Shown here: positions 52,294 to 60,530 of the stretch, in pieces
Layout: each line of letters opens with the position of its first letter
Numbering within the stretch: position 1 is the first letter of the stretch
Assembly: GCA_963739095.1 (NCBI GenBank)
Contig: CAVTZF010000029.1
Coordinates: 94,451 to 158,450 of the forward strand
Source of the DNA: JACVRW01 sp963739095
GTDB lineage: Bacteria; Actinomycetota; Thermoleophilia; Solirubrobacterales; Thermoleophilaceae
DNA length: 64,000 nt
Reading direction: 5' to 3'
Made by a program: the position numbers and the translations under genes
The notes under the pieces: generated by a model
The model's database searches: none
Told to the model about the DNA's origin: nothing
What the model saw: the letters and a program-made list of their open reading frames with translations, nothing else

Positions 52294-53097
52294 ATGCGAA
52301 AGCGTTTGATCGCCGCGCTTACTGTCGTGGCGGTTCTGAGTTTCGGCGGAGTTGCCTTCGCCGAGAACATCTATGAGGTCCACATCGCGAAGTCATCGCC
52401 GAAGGGGAAGGGCACCCCGAGCAAGCCATTGCCGGTCAAGCTGGACTTCGGCTATACGGTCGGCGACACCGAGGGCCTGCGCCCGACGGTCATCGAGCAG
52501 TACCGGATCGCGCCGGAGGGCCTTATCACCTATCCGAAGCTGTTCAAGGCGTGCAAGTTCAGCCAGGCGACCGCGCCGCAGGTCGCAAGCGCGTGCAACA
52601 AGGCGAAGGTGGGCTCGGGTCTCGTCCGTAACGAGGCCGGTCCTGGCACCGACCGCTCGGTCAAGCTCGTCTGCAACCTGAAGCTGACGCTCTACAACAT
52701 CTCCGACGCCGGCAAGAACGGCGGCATGGCGATCCGGCTGGACGGCGACCCGCCGCCCGCCGCGCCGGGCAGCAAGGACGTGGGTTGCGCGATCAGCGTC
52801 CACACCGCCATCAAGGCGCCCTTCTTCAACGTCAAGCTCGAGGGCCTGAAGACCAGCGAGCTGCGCTTCACGGTGCCGATCGAGCTCCAGGAGCCGGCGC
52901 CGGGCGTGCAGAACTCCGTCGTCGAGGCGATCTCGAAGGTCGACAAGAAGACGGCCAAGACCAAGATCAAGGGGAAGAGCCGCACCGTCGGCTTCTACTC
53001 CGAGATCGGCTGCAAGGGCAAGGACCGCACCACGCGTGTCACCTTCGTCGACACGCAGGCGCGCCAGTTCACTGCCAACAGGAAGTCGCCCTGCTGA
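52294..53097 (+). CDS. Secreted Lys/Cys-rich protein, paralogue A of a local family
   Basis: 267 residues. AGGAGGAGGA directly before ATG is one of the strongest Shine-Dalgarno sequences in the window, and a signal peptide follows (RLIAALTVVAVLSFGGVAFA). The mature part has the family pattern: SPKGKGTPSKPLPVKLDF, KACKFSQA ... ACNKAKVGSGL, CNLKLTLYN, ISVHTAIKAPFFNVKLEGLK, LRFTVPIELQEPAPGV, IKGKSR and a last Cys. A perfect terminator follows. No enzyme motif; probably structural or cell-surface. Strong signals suggest high expression. Confidence 0.8.
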   Translation: MRKRLIAALTVVAVLSFGGVAFAENIYEVHIAKSSPKGKGTPSKPLPVKLDFGYTVGDTEGLRPTVIEQYRIAPEGLITYPKLFKACKFSQATAPQVASACNKAKVGSGLVRNEAGPGTDRSVKLVCNLKLTLYNISDAGKNGGMAIRLDGDPPPAAPGSKDVGCAISVHTAIKAPFFNVKLEGLKTSELRFTVPIELQEPAPGVQNSVVEAISKVDKKTAKTKIKGKSRTVGFYSEIGCKGKDRTTRVTFVDTQARQFTANRKSPC

Positions 53098-53122
53098 GCA
53101 GGGTCTGAAAGCAGCAAGCGAA

Positions 53123-53146
53123 CGGGGCGGCCTGCGGGCCGCCCCG
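53123..53146 (+). terminator. Rho-independent-like terminator after paralogue A
   Basis: CGGGGCGGCC and GGCCGCCCCG form a perfect 10-bp stem (53123-53132 and 53137-53146) with a TGCG loop, then TCTGCTTTC. It lies just beyond the stop of the 52294 gene and before the convergent membrane protein, so it may serve both. Confidence 0.75.
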
Positions 53147-53154
53147 TCTGCTTT

Positions 53155-53855
53155 CTAGGACGAGATCGCGACGAGCAGATGTGGCGAGACCCAGGTCTCG
53201 ACCGCCGCGGCGGCGAGCAGCACGGGCACGGCGATCGCCACGGTCACGAAGGTGGCCGCGAGCAGGTCCTGCCAGTCGCCCCGGCGGCTCGCGAGCATCC
53301 AGGCCGCGAGCGGGAGGAACAGCGCGATCAGCTCCGGCAGGGCGTGCGGGGCGAGCGCGAACAGCAGCGTGCCGGGCGCGACGTCGAGCTGGCCCGCGAT
53401 CGATGAGGCGGTGCCGCCGATGATGTAGGCCTGCGTAGTGAGGGAGAAGAGCGTGGCGCAGACGACGAAGCCGATCGCGAGCGGACCCGGCCTTCTCGTG
53501 CACCCAGCGCGACAGGCCGCTGCGGTGCGAGGCGGCGAGCGGCAGCGAGCTGCCGGCAATGAAGCCCGCGACGCAGGCCAGCGCGTGCAGGGCCAGCACG
53601 AGCGAGTTGCGGTAGAGCACGTGCATGTAGTCCTCGAGCCCCGCCGGGGAGTTGTAGCCCGGGATGTCGAACTCGGTGAGGTCGGGACGTGACAGGAGCG
53701 CGATCACCCAGATGCTGAAGAGCAACCCGAGGGCGATCAGCACGCTCAGCCGCAGCCACGGCAGCAGCACTCCCGGCGGGCTCGCGATTCCAGCGGGTGA
53801 GCGCCAGGCGGGTGTCCTTCATGCCCTGTACGAGCACGAGATCGTTGACGCTCAT
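53155..53855 (-). pseudogene. SpoIIM-family (DUF95) membrane protein, frameshifted twice
   Basis: Three frames must be joined: MSVNDLVLVQGMKDTRLALT to about 53772, then LLPWLRLSVLIALGLLFSIW to about 53485, then PLAIGFVVCATLFSLTTQAY to the end. Each switch is one extra base. Repaired length is about 233 residues with about five membrane helices and the stage II sporulation protein M signature around ALAPHALPELIALFLPLAAW. Function in non-sporulating actinobacteria is unknown. Either a pseudogene or two sequence errors. Confidence 0.75.
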
Positions 53856-54014
53856 CCATCCCTCAATCGGCAGCGCGCAACCCTTCGTTTAGCGATCCGC
53901 GAGATTTAGTGGTCGCTTAGGTCTGGGGGGTATACCTTTTGCCGTGGTGCAGGAACGTGAGGCCTTCGGCCCGCGTGCAGTGAGTCCTTAGCTCTGAATA
54001 ACGGAGGAGTTCCG

Positions 54015-54743
54015 ATGCGGAAGAAGACCCTCGCGGCCGTGCTGACCGGTGCGTTCGCGTTCTCAATGGTCGGTGTTGCGTACGCCGACATCAACGACAC
54101 TACTTTTGACCTGTCGCAGTTCTCTGCTTCACCCGCGAAGAGCGGCACGTCGAAGAAGCCGAAGCCCGTGACCCTCAAGCTCGGCGTCAAGGGCGGCACC
54201 AAGAGCGGTACCGGCCAGCCGTCGACGTCGAAGGCTCTGAAGATCACCCTGCCGAAGGGCCTGAAGTGGAACGGCAAGGCGTGGGCCTCGAGCAAGCGCT
54301 GCTCGGTTTCAAAGGCCACCCAGCAGAAGACCGACAAGGTCTGCCCGAAGGGCTCCAAGATCGGCTCGGGTCATGTTGACGCCACCGCGCTCGGCACCAA
54401 GGAGCCGATCGACGTGACCGCCTACGTCACGACCTCCGGCAACCTCGGCCTCTTCCTGAAGGCCGACGTGCCGCTCTCGATCCGCGTCATGCTCGAGGGC
54501 AAGGTCAAGGGCAACGTGATCAACGTCGCCATTCCGCCGGAGATCCAGGAGCCGCTGCCGAACGTGCCCTCCGCCATCGAGACGCTGAGCTTCAGCCTCA
54601 ACGGCAAGACGAAGGTCAAGGGCAAGTCCCGTGGCGTCGTCGAGTCCACCGGCTGCTCGGGCGGCAAGTGGACCCTGAAGTTCCAGAACGTCATGACCGA
54701 CGGCTCGCTGAGCGACTCGAAGAGCGTCAGCTGCAAGAAGTAG
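54015..54743 (+). CDS. Secreted Lys/Cys-rich protein, paralogue B of a local family
   Basis: 242 residues with a GGAGGAG Shine-Dalgarno and a signal peptide (TLAAVLTGAFAFSMVGVAYA). It shares the family order: AKSGTSKKPKPVTLKLG, SKRCSVSKATQQ ... VCPKGSKIGSGH, SIRVMLEGKVKG, INVAIPPEIQEPLPNVP and VKGKSR, with cysteines at matching places and one at the end. The middle is shorter than in A and C. Richer in lysine and AAG codons than its neighbours. A 13-bp terminator follows. Function unknown. Confidence 0.8.
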   Translation: MRKKTLAAVLTGAFAFSMVGVAYADINDTTFDLSQFSASPAKSGTSKKPKPVTLKLGVKGGTKSGTGQPSTSKALKITLPKGLKWNGKAWASSKRCSVSKATQQKTDKVCPKGSKIGSGHVDATALGTKEPIDVTAYVTTSGNLGLFLKADVPLSIRVMLEGKVKGNVINVAIPPEIQEPLPNVPSAIETLSFSLNGKTKVKGKSRGVVESTGCSGGKWTLKFQNVMTDGSLSDSKSVSCKK

Positions 54744-54767
54744 AGAAGCCTGAAGTACTGACTTAAG

Positions 54768-54799
54768 CGGCCCCCGCCTCCCAGTCGAGGCGGGGGCCG
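54768..54799 (+). terminator. Rho-independent-like terminator after paralogue B
   Basis: A perfect 13-bp stem, CGGCCCCCGCCTC (54768-54780) with GAGGCGGGGGCCG (54787-54799), and a CCAGTC loop, then TTCGTCTT. The strongest terminator in the window. Confidence 0.85.
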
Positions 54800-54826
54800 T
54801 TCGTCTTCTCAGGCCCGGTCGCCACA

Positions 54827-55726
54827 ATGGGCCGGGCGATGCCGGCTCCCTGGACGCTCCTGGGCGCGCCGCTCGACTCCTCGGGAGCGAGCCGCGGCGA
54901 GGAGCGCGCGCCGGAGCTCCTGCGCAAGGCGGGCTTCGCCGAGCGCTTGGGGATGGCCGACGCCGGCGACGTGGTCGGCCCGCTACGCGGGCCCACGCGC
55001 GATCCGGCGTCCGGCGTGATCGCGTCGGACCAGCTGGTCGAGGCTTCGCGGAACCTGCGCGACGCCGTGGTCGCCGCGCTCGAGGGCGGCGAGCGGCCCT
55101 TCGTGCTGGGCGGCGACTGCAGCCTGCTGCCGGGCGCTCTTGCGGGCGCGAGGGTCGCCTGCGGCCCGCTTGCTCTGTGGATGGTCGACGGACATCCCGA
55201 CGCGCTCGACGGGGACAGCTCCCCGACGGGCGAGGCTGCGGACATGGACCTGGCGCTCGTGCTCGGCCGCGGCCATCCCGAGCTCACCGGCCTGGCGGGC
55301 GAGACGCCGATCGTCGAGCCGGAGAACGTCGCGCTGATCGGGCACCGGCCGGCCGAGCTCGACAGCGACGTGGCCGCCGAGCTCGCCCTCGTGCCGCGCG
55401 CGGTCGAGCAGACGACGGCACCGGAGTTGCGGCGGCGCGGGGCGGGTCGCGTCGCATGGGCGACGCTCGCCGCGGCCCGCGGGCACCCCGTTTGGCTACA
55501 CGTCGACCTGGACGCGCTCGACGAGCGCGAGCTGCCCGCCGTGACCTACGCGCAGCCGCAGGGGCTCAGCTGGGCGGAGCTGGCAGAGCTGCTCGAGCCG
55601 CTGATTGCCGCGCCGGACCTCGCCGGCATGAGCCTCGCCGACCTCGACGCCGACCATCCACACGCCCGCCAGCACGCGGGGCGCATCGTCGACGTCCTTC
55701 AGTCCGCGTTTTCAGGCGTTCGCTGA
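54827..55726 (+). CDS. Arginase/agmatinase-family protein with altered metal ligand
   Basis: 299 residues from ATG 54827 (54839 also possible). The ureohydrolase scaffold is clear: PFVLGGDCSLLPGAL, WMVDGHPDALDGDS, HVDLDALDERELPA. However, the first manganese ligand of GGDHS is Cys, and the second motif is DGHPD rather than DAHxD. Some bacterial arginase-like proteins carry this form. It may still hydrolyse a guanidino or related compound, but arginase activity cannot be assumed. Sits between paralogues B and C. Confidence 0.82.
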   Translation: MGRAMPAPWTLLGAPLDSSGASRGEERAPELLRKAGFAERLGMADAGDVVGPLRGPTRDPASGVIASDQLVEASRNLRDAVVAALEGGERPFVLGGDCSLLPGALAGARVACGPLALWMVDGHPDALDGDSSPTGEAADMDLALVLGRGHPELTGLAGETPIVEPENVALIGHRPAELDSDVAAELALVPRAVEQTTAPELRRRGAGRVAWATLAAARGHPVWLHVDLDALDERELPAVTYAQPQGLSWAELAELLEPLIAAPDLAGMSLADLDADHPHARQHAGRIVDVLQSAFSGVR

Positions 55727-55782
55727 GCCGCTTACGGCCGGCTTGCAGCACGGAAACGCGAACGTATCTATTCTTTCCGGCC

Positions 55783-56595
55783 ATGCCCAAGCTGCGCATC
55801 ATCTCCGTCGTCGTGATCGCCTCGCTCGCTCTCGCCGCGGGGGTGGCGATGGCCGCGAACACCCAGACGATCACCCAGGCCAGCGGTACTCCGCTGGGCA
55901 AGGGCAGCGCCGCCAAGCCGGTGCCCAAGACGCTGAAGATGACGTTCGAGATCGAGAACGCCGACGATCCGACGCAGCGGCCGGTGCAGACGCAGCGCTT
56001 CAGCCTCGCGGCGGAGGGCGTCGTCGACTTCGCGAAGCAGTTCCCGAAGTGCAAGTTCTCGCAGGCGCTCCAGCAGTCGCTGGCCGCCGTGAAGCGGGCC
56101 TGCGGCAAGACCCGGGTGGGGGGCGGCCTCGCGCGCAACCTCGCCGGCGCGGCCGACAACACCTCGATCGCGGACAGCCTCCGCTGCAACCTCGGCATGA
56201 ACTTCTACAACCTGGGCGACGGCGCCGCGCTGCGTCTCGACGGCGATCCGCCGGCGCCGCCCGCGGGCTCCGACGCGCCGCAGTGCGCGATCTCGATCCA
56301 CACTTCGATCCGCGTGCGCTACGTGCCTATCAAGGTCGACGGCGTGCGTTCGACGGCGCTCCGCTTCACGGTTCCAGACAACCTCCTGGAGCCGGTGTCG
56401 GGCGTCCTCAACTCGGTTGTCGGCGCCACCTTCACGATCACGAGCAAGACCAGGAGCGTGAAGGTTCGCGGCAAGTCCCAGAAGGTCAAGATCGGCTCGG
56501 CGATCGGCTGCAACGGCCGGACCCGCACGGCGATCGTCGACTTCACGGACGTCACGGGGGACACCCAGCGGGCCGAGAAGGAAGTGCCCTGCTAG
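55783..56595 (+). CDS. Secreted Lys/Cys-rich protein, paralogue C of a local family
   Basis: 270 residues from ATG 55783 (signal peptide IISVVVIASLALAAGVAMA). Family pattern: TPLGKGSAAKPVPKTLKMTF, FPKCKFSQALQQ ... ACGKTRVGGGLARN, CNLGMNFYN, ISIHTSIRVRYVPIKVDGVR, LRFTVPDNLLEPVSGVL, VRGKSQ and a final Cys. It is closest to A. No Shine-Dalgarno; TATTCT lies 8 bases before ATG. Function unknown. Ends 10 bases before the convergent MFS gene with no clear terminator. Confidence 0.8.
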   Translation: MPKLRIISVVVIASLALAAGVAMAANTQTITQASGTPLGKGSAAKPVPKTLKMTFEIENADDPTQRPVQTQRFSLAAEGVVDFAKQFPKCKFSQALQQSLAAVKRACGKTRVGGGLARNLAGAADNTSIADSLRCNLGMNFYNLGDGAALRLDGDPPAPPAGSDAPQCAISIHTSIRVRYVPIKVDGVRSTALRFTVPDNLLEPVSGVLNSVVGATFTITSKTRSVKVRGKSQKVKIGSAIGCNGRTRTAIVDFTDVTGDTQRAEKEVPC

Positions 56596-56605
56596 ACCGC
56601 GCAGG

Positions 56606-58264
56606 TCACGTCTCCGCCTCGCTCACCTGCTGAGACGAGCGTCCAGGCAGTCCCCGCGTGAACCAGAGCGACAGCAGGGCAAAGATCGCGATCGCACCGA
56701 TCGCGCGCTTGAGCCCTTGTAGCTGTGCGTCGCCGTAGTCGTCCGCCAGCGCCTTCGCCTGCTCGGCGGGAAGTCCCTCGTCGAGGGCGGCGCGCTCGAT
56801 GTCGTCGACGGGCACTATCGGGATGCCCGCCTCCGTGCGCTTGGCGACCTCCGCGCGGACCGGGGGCGGGACGGCCGGATTCGCCTCGATGCGCTCGATG
56901 AGGCCGTTGGTCAGCGCCGCGATCAGGATCGACCCGATCAGGGCCGTCCCGAGCGAGGCCCCGAGGTTCTGGGCGGTGCCCTGAAGCCCGCCCGCCTCGT
57001 TCGTCTTCTCGGGCGCGACCGACGACATGATCACGTTGCCGAGCTGCGACAGCAGCAGGCCGGCGCCGATGCCGAAGACGGCGAGCGCGAGCGCGAAGCC
57101 GACGTCGTTGAGTTCGACGTCGATGGTCCCGAGCAGGAAGACGGATGCGAGCGCCAGCGCGAGCAGACCCGCCTGTGCGACCCGCTTGGGAGCGAAGCCC
57201 GCCGCGAGCCTTGGCCCGAGCATCGCCGCGGCGAACATCGTCACCGACATCGGGAACAGGCGCTTGCCGGTCTCGAAGGCATCGAGCCCGAGCACCACCT
57301 GGAGGTAGACGGGCAGCACGAAGAACGTGCCGAGCAGGAGGAGCTGCTGCATCATCAGGGTCGTCAGCCCTGCCCGCAGCGGCGGAATCCTGAGGAGCGA
57401 ACGGTCCAGCAGCACGTCGCGTCCCAGGCGCTCACGCCGCTCCTCCCAGATCGCGAAGCAGGCGAGCAGGCCCAGGCCTCCAAGGACGAACCACGGGACC
57501 ACGGAGAAGCCGAACGGGGTGATCTCCGTCCCGCCGATGGTCAGGGCCCCACGCGGTTCGATCAAACCCCACTGGCTGCTCTTGAGGATCCCGAAGACAG
57601 CAAGGCCGAGCCCCATCGCCGACAGGCCGACGCCGACCAGGTCGAGCTGGGGGCGGGGCTCGGCCGGCGGAAAGCGCTTCAGGCGACGGCGGAGCAGCAG
57701 GATGACCGCCACGATCACCGTCTCGCCCGCGAAGACGTAGCGCCAGCTGAACTCCGTCGTCACCCAGCCGCCGATCAGCGGGCCCGCGGCAATCGCGGCA
57801 CCCGCGACCCCGCCGACGATCCCGAACGCCAGTGCGCGCTGCTTGCCGCTGTAGGTGCCGGCCACGAGTGACACGATCGCCGGCACCACGAGCGCAGCGC
57901 CGAGTCCCTCGACCAGCGACCAGCCGACGAGCAAGACCGCGAGGCTCGGGCTGAGGGCCGTGATGAGCGACCCGAGCCCGTATACGGCGAGCCCGATCGC
58001 GAACGTCCGGTCGCGGCCCAGGATGTCGCCGATCTTCGCGCCGGCCAGCATCAACGCCGCCATCACCAGGGTGTAGGCCGTGATGGCGAGCTGCACGCCT
58101 TGGATCGTCGTGTCGAGATCCGCGACGATCTGCGAGATCGACACGTTCATCACGCTGCTGTCGAGCACCATCACGAACTGCGCGGAAGCGAAGATCGCGA
58201 TCGGCAACCCCAGGCCCGATCCGCCCTCCTCGGCGGTCGCTGCCCGTGGACTCACAGCACTCAT
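56606..58264 (-). CDS. DHA2-family (EmrB/QacA) drug/proton antiporter
   Basis: 552 residues from ATG 58264, chosen because GGAGGA lies 8 bases upstream; a GTG 18 bases earlier is possible. Fourteen membrane helices are expected: ASAQFVMVLDSSVMNVSISQ is the DHA2 TM1 signature (D-S-S-V-x-N), and GDILGRDRTFAIGLAVYG (motif A) and GWSLVEGLGAALVVPA (motif B/C region) follow. Exports drugs or natural toxins using the proton gradient. First gene toward the small membrane protein at 58322. Confidence 0.92.
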   Translation of the reverse strand: MSAVSPRAATAEEGGSGLGLPIAIFASAQFVMVLDSSVMNVSISQIVADLDTTIQGVQLAITAYTLVMAALMLAGAKIGDILGRDRTFAIGLAVYGLGSLITALSPSLAVLLVGWSLVEGLGAALVVPAIVSLVAGTYSGKQRALAFGIVGGVAGAAIAAGPLIGGWVTTEFSWRYVFAGETVIVAVILLLRRRLKRFPPAEPRPQLDLVGVGLSAMGLGLAVFGILKSSQWGLIEPRGALTIGGTEITPFGFSVVPWFVLGGLGLLACFAIWEERRERLGRDVLLDRSLLRIPPLRAGLTTLMMQQLLLLGTFFVLPVYLQVVLGLDAFETGKRLFPMSVTMFAAAMLGPRLAAGFAPKRVAQAGLLALALASVFLLGTIDVELNDVGFALALAVFGIGAGLLLSQLGNVIMSSVAPEKTNEAGGLQGTAQNLGASLGTALIGSILIAALTNGLIERIEANPAVPPPVRAEVAKRTEAGIPIVPVDDIERAALDEGLPAEQAKALADDYGDAQLQGLKRAIGAIAIFALLSLWFTRGLPGRSSQQVSEAET

Positions 58265-58321
58265 CGCGCTCGGATCCTCCACGACACCGGGGCCGCAGGC
58301 AAGCGCACCGCCTCAGCGCGC

Positions 58322-58714
58322 CTAGGTCAGGAACTCGTCGCTCTGCGTGAGCAGCCCGAAGAGGATCAGGAAGTCGATCGTGAGGACCGCGAGCGCCCAC
58401 AGCGGGAAGACGAACATCACGATCACGGTCAGCATGGCGCTGAGTCCCGCGAAGGCGACACCGAGCCAGAGCCCCCAGGTGTTGCGCTGGAAGATCAGAA
58501 CGCCCGTGACGATCTGGACCAGGCCGATGATCAGCCAGAACCAGCCCCAGGCGGTCAGGTCGATCCCGTAGAGCACCTCTCTGGCCTGGGAGTCCAGCGT
58601 GTCGTCGTTCGACAGCGCGGCGATGCCGCTGAGCGTGTTGTACGCGCCCGCGATCAACGCCATCACGCCCGCGAAAGTGATCCAGCCGGAGCGCCTTCGA
58701 ACGTCCTCCACCAT
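58322..58714 (-). CDS. Small four-helix membrane protein (DUF7144-like)
   Basis: 130 residues with AAGGAGA before the ATG. Four membrane helices (GWITFAGVMALIAGAYNTLS, WGWFWLIIGLVQIVTGVLIF, TWGLWLGVAFAGLSAMLTV, FPLWALAVLTIDFLILFGL) with a short N-terminal basic stretch. This shape is common in actinobacterial DUF7144 proteins. Same strand and 57 bases upstream of the DHA2 gene, so they may be co-transcribed. Function unknown. Confidence 0.8.
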   Translation of the reverse strand: MVEDVRRRSGWITFAGVMALIAGAYNTLSGIAALSNDDTLDSQAREVLYGIDLTAWGWFWLIIGLVQIVTGVLIFQRNTWGLWLGVAFAGLSAMLTVIVMFVFPLWALAVLTIDFLILFGLLTQSDEFLT

Positions 58715-58791
58715 CGCGGTCTCCTTCCGTGGTCGCTGCGCTGCGGTCCGCGCGAATGTACGGCGGCCTCCGGACGTAGGCGCGCCGCGGG

Positions 58792-59655
58792 CTAGTCGAC
58801 CGTCGGTGGACCTGCCTCGATGCGCCGCAGCGCCGGCTCGAGCCGATCGATCTCATGGTCGATGGGCCGTCGCTCGTCCCACCAGGTGGCGCCGGCCTCG
58901 ATCAGGGGCCCGAGCAGATCGCGGGCGCGGGCGGCGTCGGTCGGTGTGGGGCCGCCGAGGACGAACTCGAACGGCCGGCTGGGGTCGCCGTCGCGATGAC
59001 CACGGACGTAACCGACGAGCTCGCGGACCTCGTCGAGCGGTGGCACGTGTCCGTGTGTGGCGGACTCGAACAGCGGCACTGCGCCCTCCCATCGAGCCGC
59101 GCGTCGCATCGGTCGGCGATGCGGCCAGAAACCACCGATCCAGACCGGGACCCGTGGCCGCTGCACCGGCCGTGGAAGCAGCGTCACGTCCTGAACCTCG
59201 TAGTGGCGGCCGTGGTGCGTCAGCGGCTCGCCGGACCAGTAGCGGTCGAGCAGGTGCAGACCCTCGTCCAGGCGCTCGGCGAGCAGCCTCGGATCGGTCG
59301 GCTCGCCGAAGCTGCCGTATTCGTCCTCGATGGGGCCACCCAACCCGGCGCCGAAGATCACCCGGCCGGCGCTCAGGTTGTCCAGGGTCGACACCTGGCG
59401 CGCGAGCTGCTCCGGCCGTCGCCGCGGCACCGGCGTGACCAGTGGCCCCAGCCTGATCCGCTCCGTCGCCAGCGCCGCGGCGGTGAGGAGCATCCACGGA
59501 TCGCCAAAGCTCCGCCGCCGGCGTTTCTCGTGTACGACGTGATCCCAGACGAACAGGGCGTCCCATCCGGCAGCCTCCGCCGCGGACGCCACCCTCGCCA
59601 CCACGCTTGGGTCGGCGAAGTCTCCGAAGTTGGGAATGTTGATCGAGAACCGCAT
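58792..59655 (-). CDS. LLM-class F420/flavin-dependent oxidoreductase
   Basis: 287 residues from ATG 59655 (GTG one codon earlier). Luciferase-like pattern: FSINIPNFGDFADPSVVARV, WDALFVWDHVV, LATERIRLGPLVTPVPRRRP, LDNLSAGRVIFGAGLG and VPVWIGGFWPHRR. In actinobacteria many such enzymes use coenzyme F420. A GGAGGGG stretch precedes the start. Substrate unknown. Confidence 0.9.
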   Translation of the reverse strand: MRFSINIPNFGDFADPSVVARVASAAEAAGWDALFVWDHVVHEKRRRRSFGDPWMLLTAAALATERIRLGPLVTPVPRRRPEQLARQVSTLDNLSAGRVIFGAGLGGPIEDEYGSFGEPTDPRLLAERLDEGLHLLDRYWSGEPLTHHGRHYEVQDVTLLPRPVQRPRVPVWIGGFWPHRRPMRRAARWEGAVPLFESATHGHVPPLDEVRELVGYVRGHRDGDPSRPFEFVLGGPTPTDAARARDLLGPLIEAGATWWDERRPIDHEIDRLEPALRRIEAGPPTVD

Positions 59656-59700
59656 CACCCCTCCGGCTTACCCAGCGGCCGAGACCTAGCCGATCCGCTG

Positions 59701-60483
59701 TTAGGACCGCGTGCCAGTGAGGCAGAACTGCAGACAGGCGAAGTACGACTCGCCGCGGGCTTGCAGGTCGCGCTGCTCGGCCGCCCAGTCCGCGGCCACG
59801 TCCGGCCCGATCTCCGGCCGCTGCGCGACGTAGTCCGTCATCAGCGACAGCAGCGCGCCCGCGTAGGTCTCCTCGGTTACGTCGTTGGTAGCGAACGCGT
59901 GGCCCTGCATCTCGACGTTCTCGAAGCCGGCCGCCCGCAGCTGCGCCGAGAGCGTGCGCGGCAACGAGGGGTCGCTGAGGTGATCGTCCCAGGAACGCAG
60001 GAAGCGCTCCATTCGCGCCGGGTCACGCGAGTGCCACGAGACCGTGGACCAGTCGACGTCCCAGATCAGCACCCGGCCGCCGGGCCGCAGCACCCGGAAC
60101 AGCTCTCCAAGCGCGGTGGGAATGTCGTCCACGTACTCGAGCACCTGCACCGACAGGGCCCGGTCGAAGTCGGCGTCCGCGACCGGCATCGCGGTGACGT
60201 CGCCCTCGCGGAACTCCACGTTGGCGTGACCCTCGCAGCGCTTTGCGGAGAGCGCCAGCATCGGCCCACTGGCATCGATGCCGACGACCGAGCCCTCCGG
60301 CCCGACCCGCTCGAGCGTCTCGGCGACGTAGAACCCCGGCCCGCAGCCGGCATCGAGCACGCGATCGCCGGGCGCAGCGCCCAGGGCCTCATGAACGAGC
60401 GCGCGTCGGCGCAGGATGTCGCGTTGGCTGTATACGACTTCCATCTGCGCAGCGAGCTCCTCGTTGAACTCGAGCTGAGCCAC
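59701..60483 (-). CDS. SAM-dependent methyltransferase (UbiE-like)
   Basis: 260 residues from GTG. Class I motifs: VLDAGCGPGFYVAETL (motif I), GSVVGIDASGPMLALSAKR (Asp for SAM hydroxyls), FDRALSVQVLEYVDD (motif II), LRPGGRVLIWDVDW (motif III). The C-terminal half fits small-molecule methyltransferases. TAGGCT at 60490-60495 lies 6 bases before the start. Substrate unknown. Confidence 0.9.
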   Translation of the reverse strand: MAQLEFNEELAAQMEVVYSQRDILRRRALVHEALGAAPGDRVLDAGCGPGFYVAETLERVGPEGSVVGIDASGPMLALSAKRCEGHANVEFREGDVTAMPVADADFDRALSVQVLEYVDDIPTALGELFRVLRPGGRVLIWDVDWSTVSWHSRDPARMERFLRSWDDHLSDPSLPRTLSAQLRAAGFENVEMQGHAFATNDVTEETYAGALLSLMTDYVAQRPEIGPDVAADWAAEQRDLQARGESYFACLQFCLTGTRS

Positions 60484-60530
60484 AGCGCGAGCCTAGCTCC
60501 CCACGCGCGCGCCCCGAATTCCGGAGCCGG

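Noticed and set aside
53925..53942. CsoR-like copper box in GGGGGGTATACC
   Set aside because: It has the palindrome GGTATACC but not the flanking C/G-rich inverted pattern of CsoR sites, and no copper gene is adjacent.
56606..60483. Biosynthetic gene cluster around the DHA2 exporter, LLM oxidoreductase and methyltransferase
   Set aside because: There is no core synthase (PKS, NRPS, terpene or RiPP), and the genes have separate promoters.
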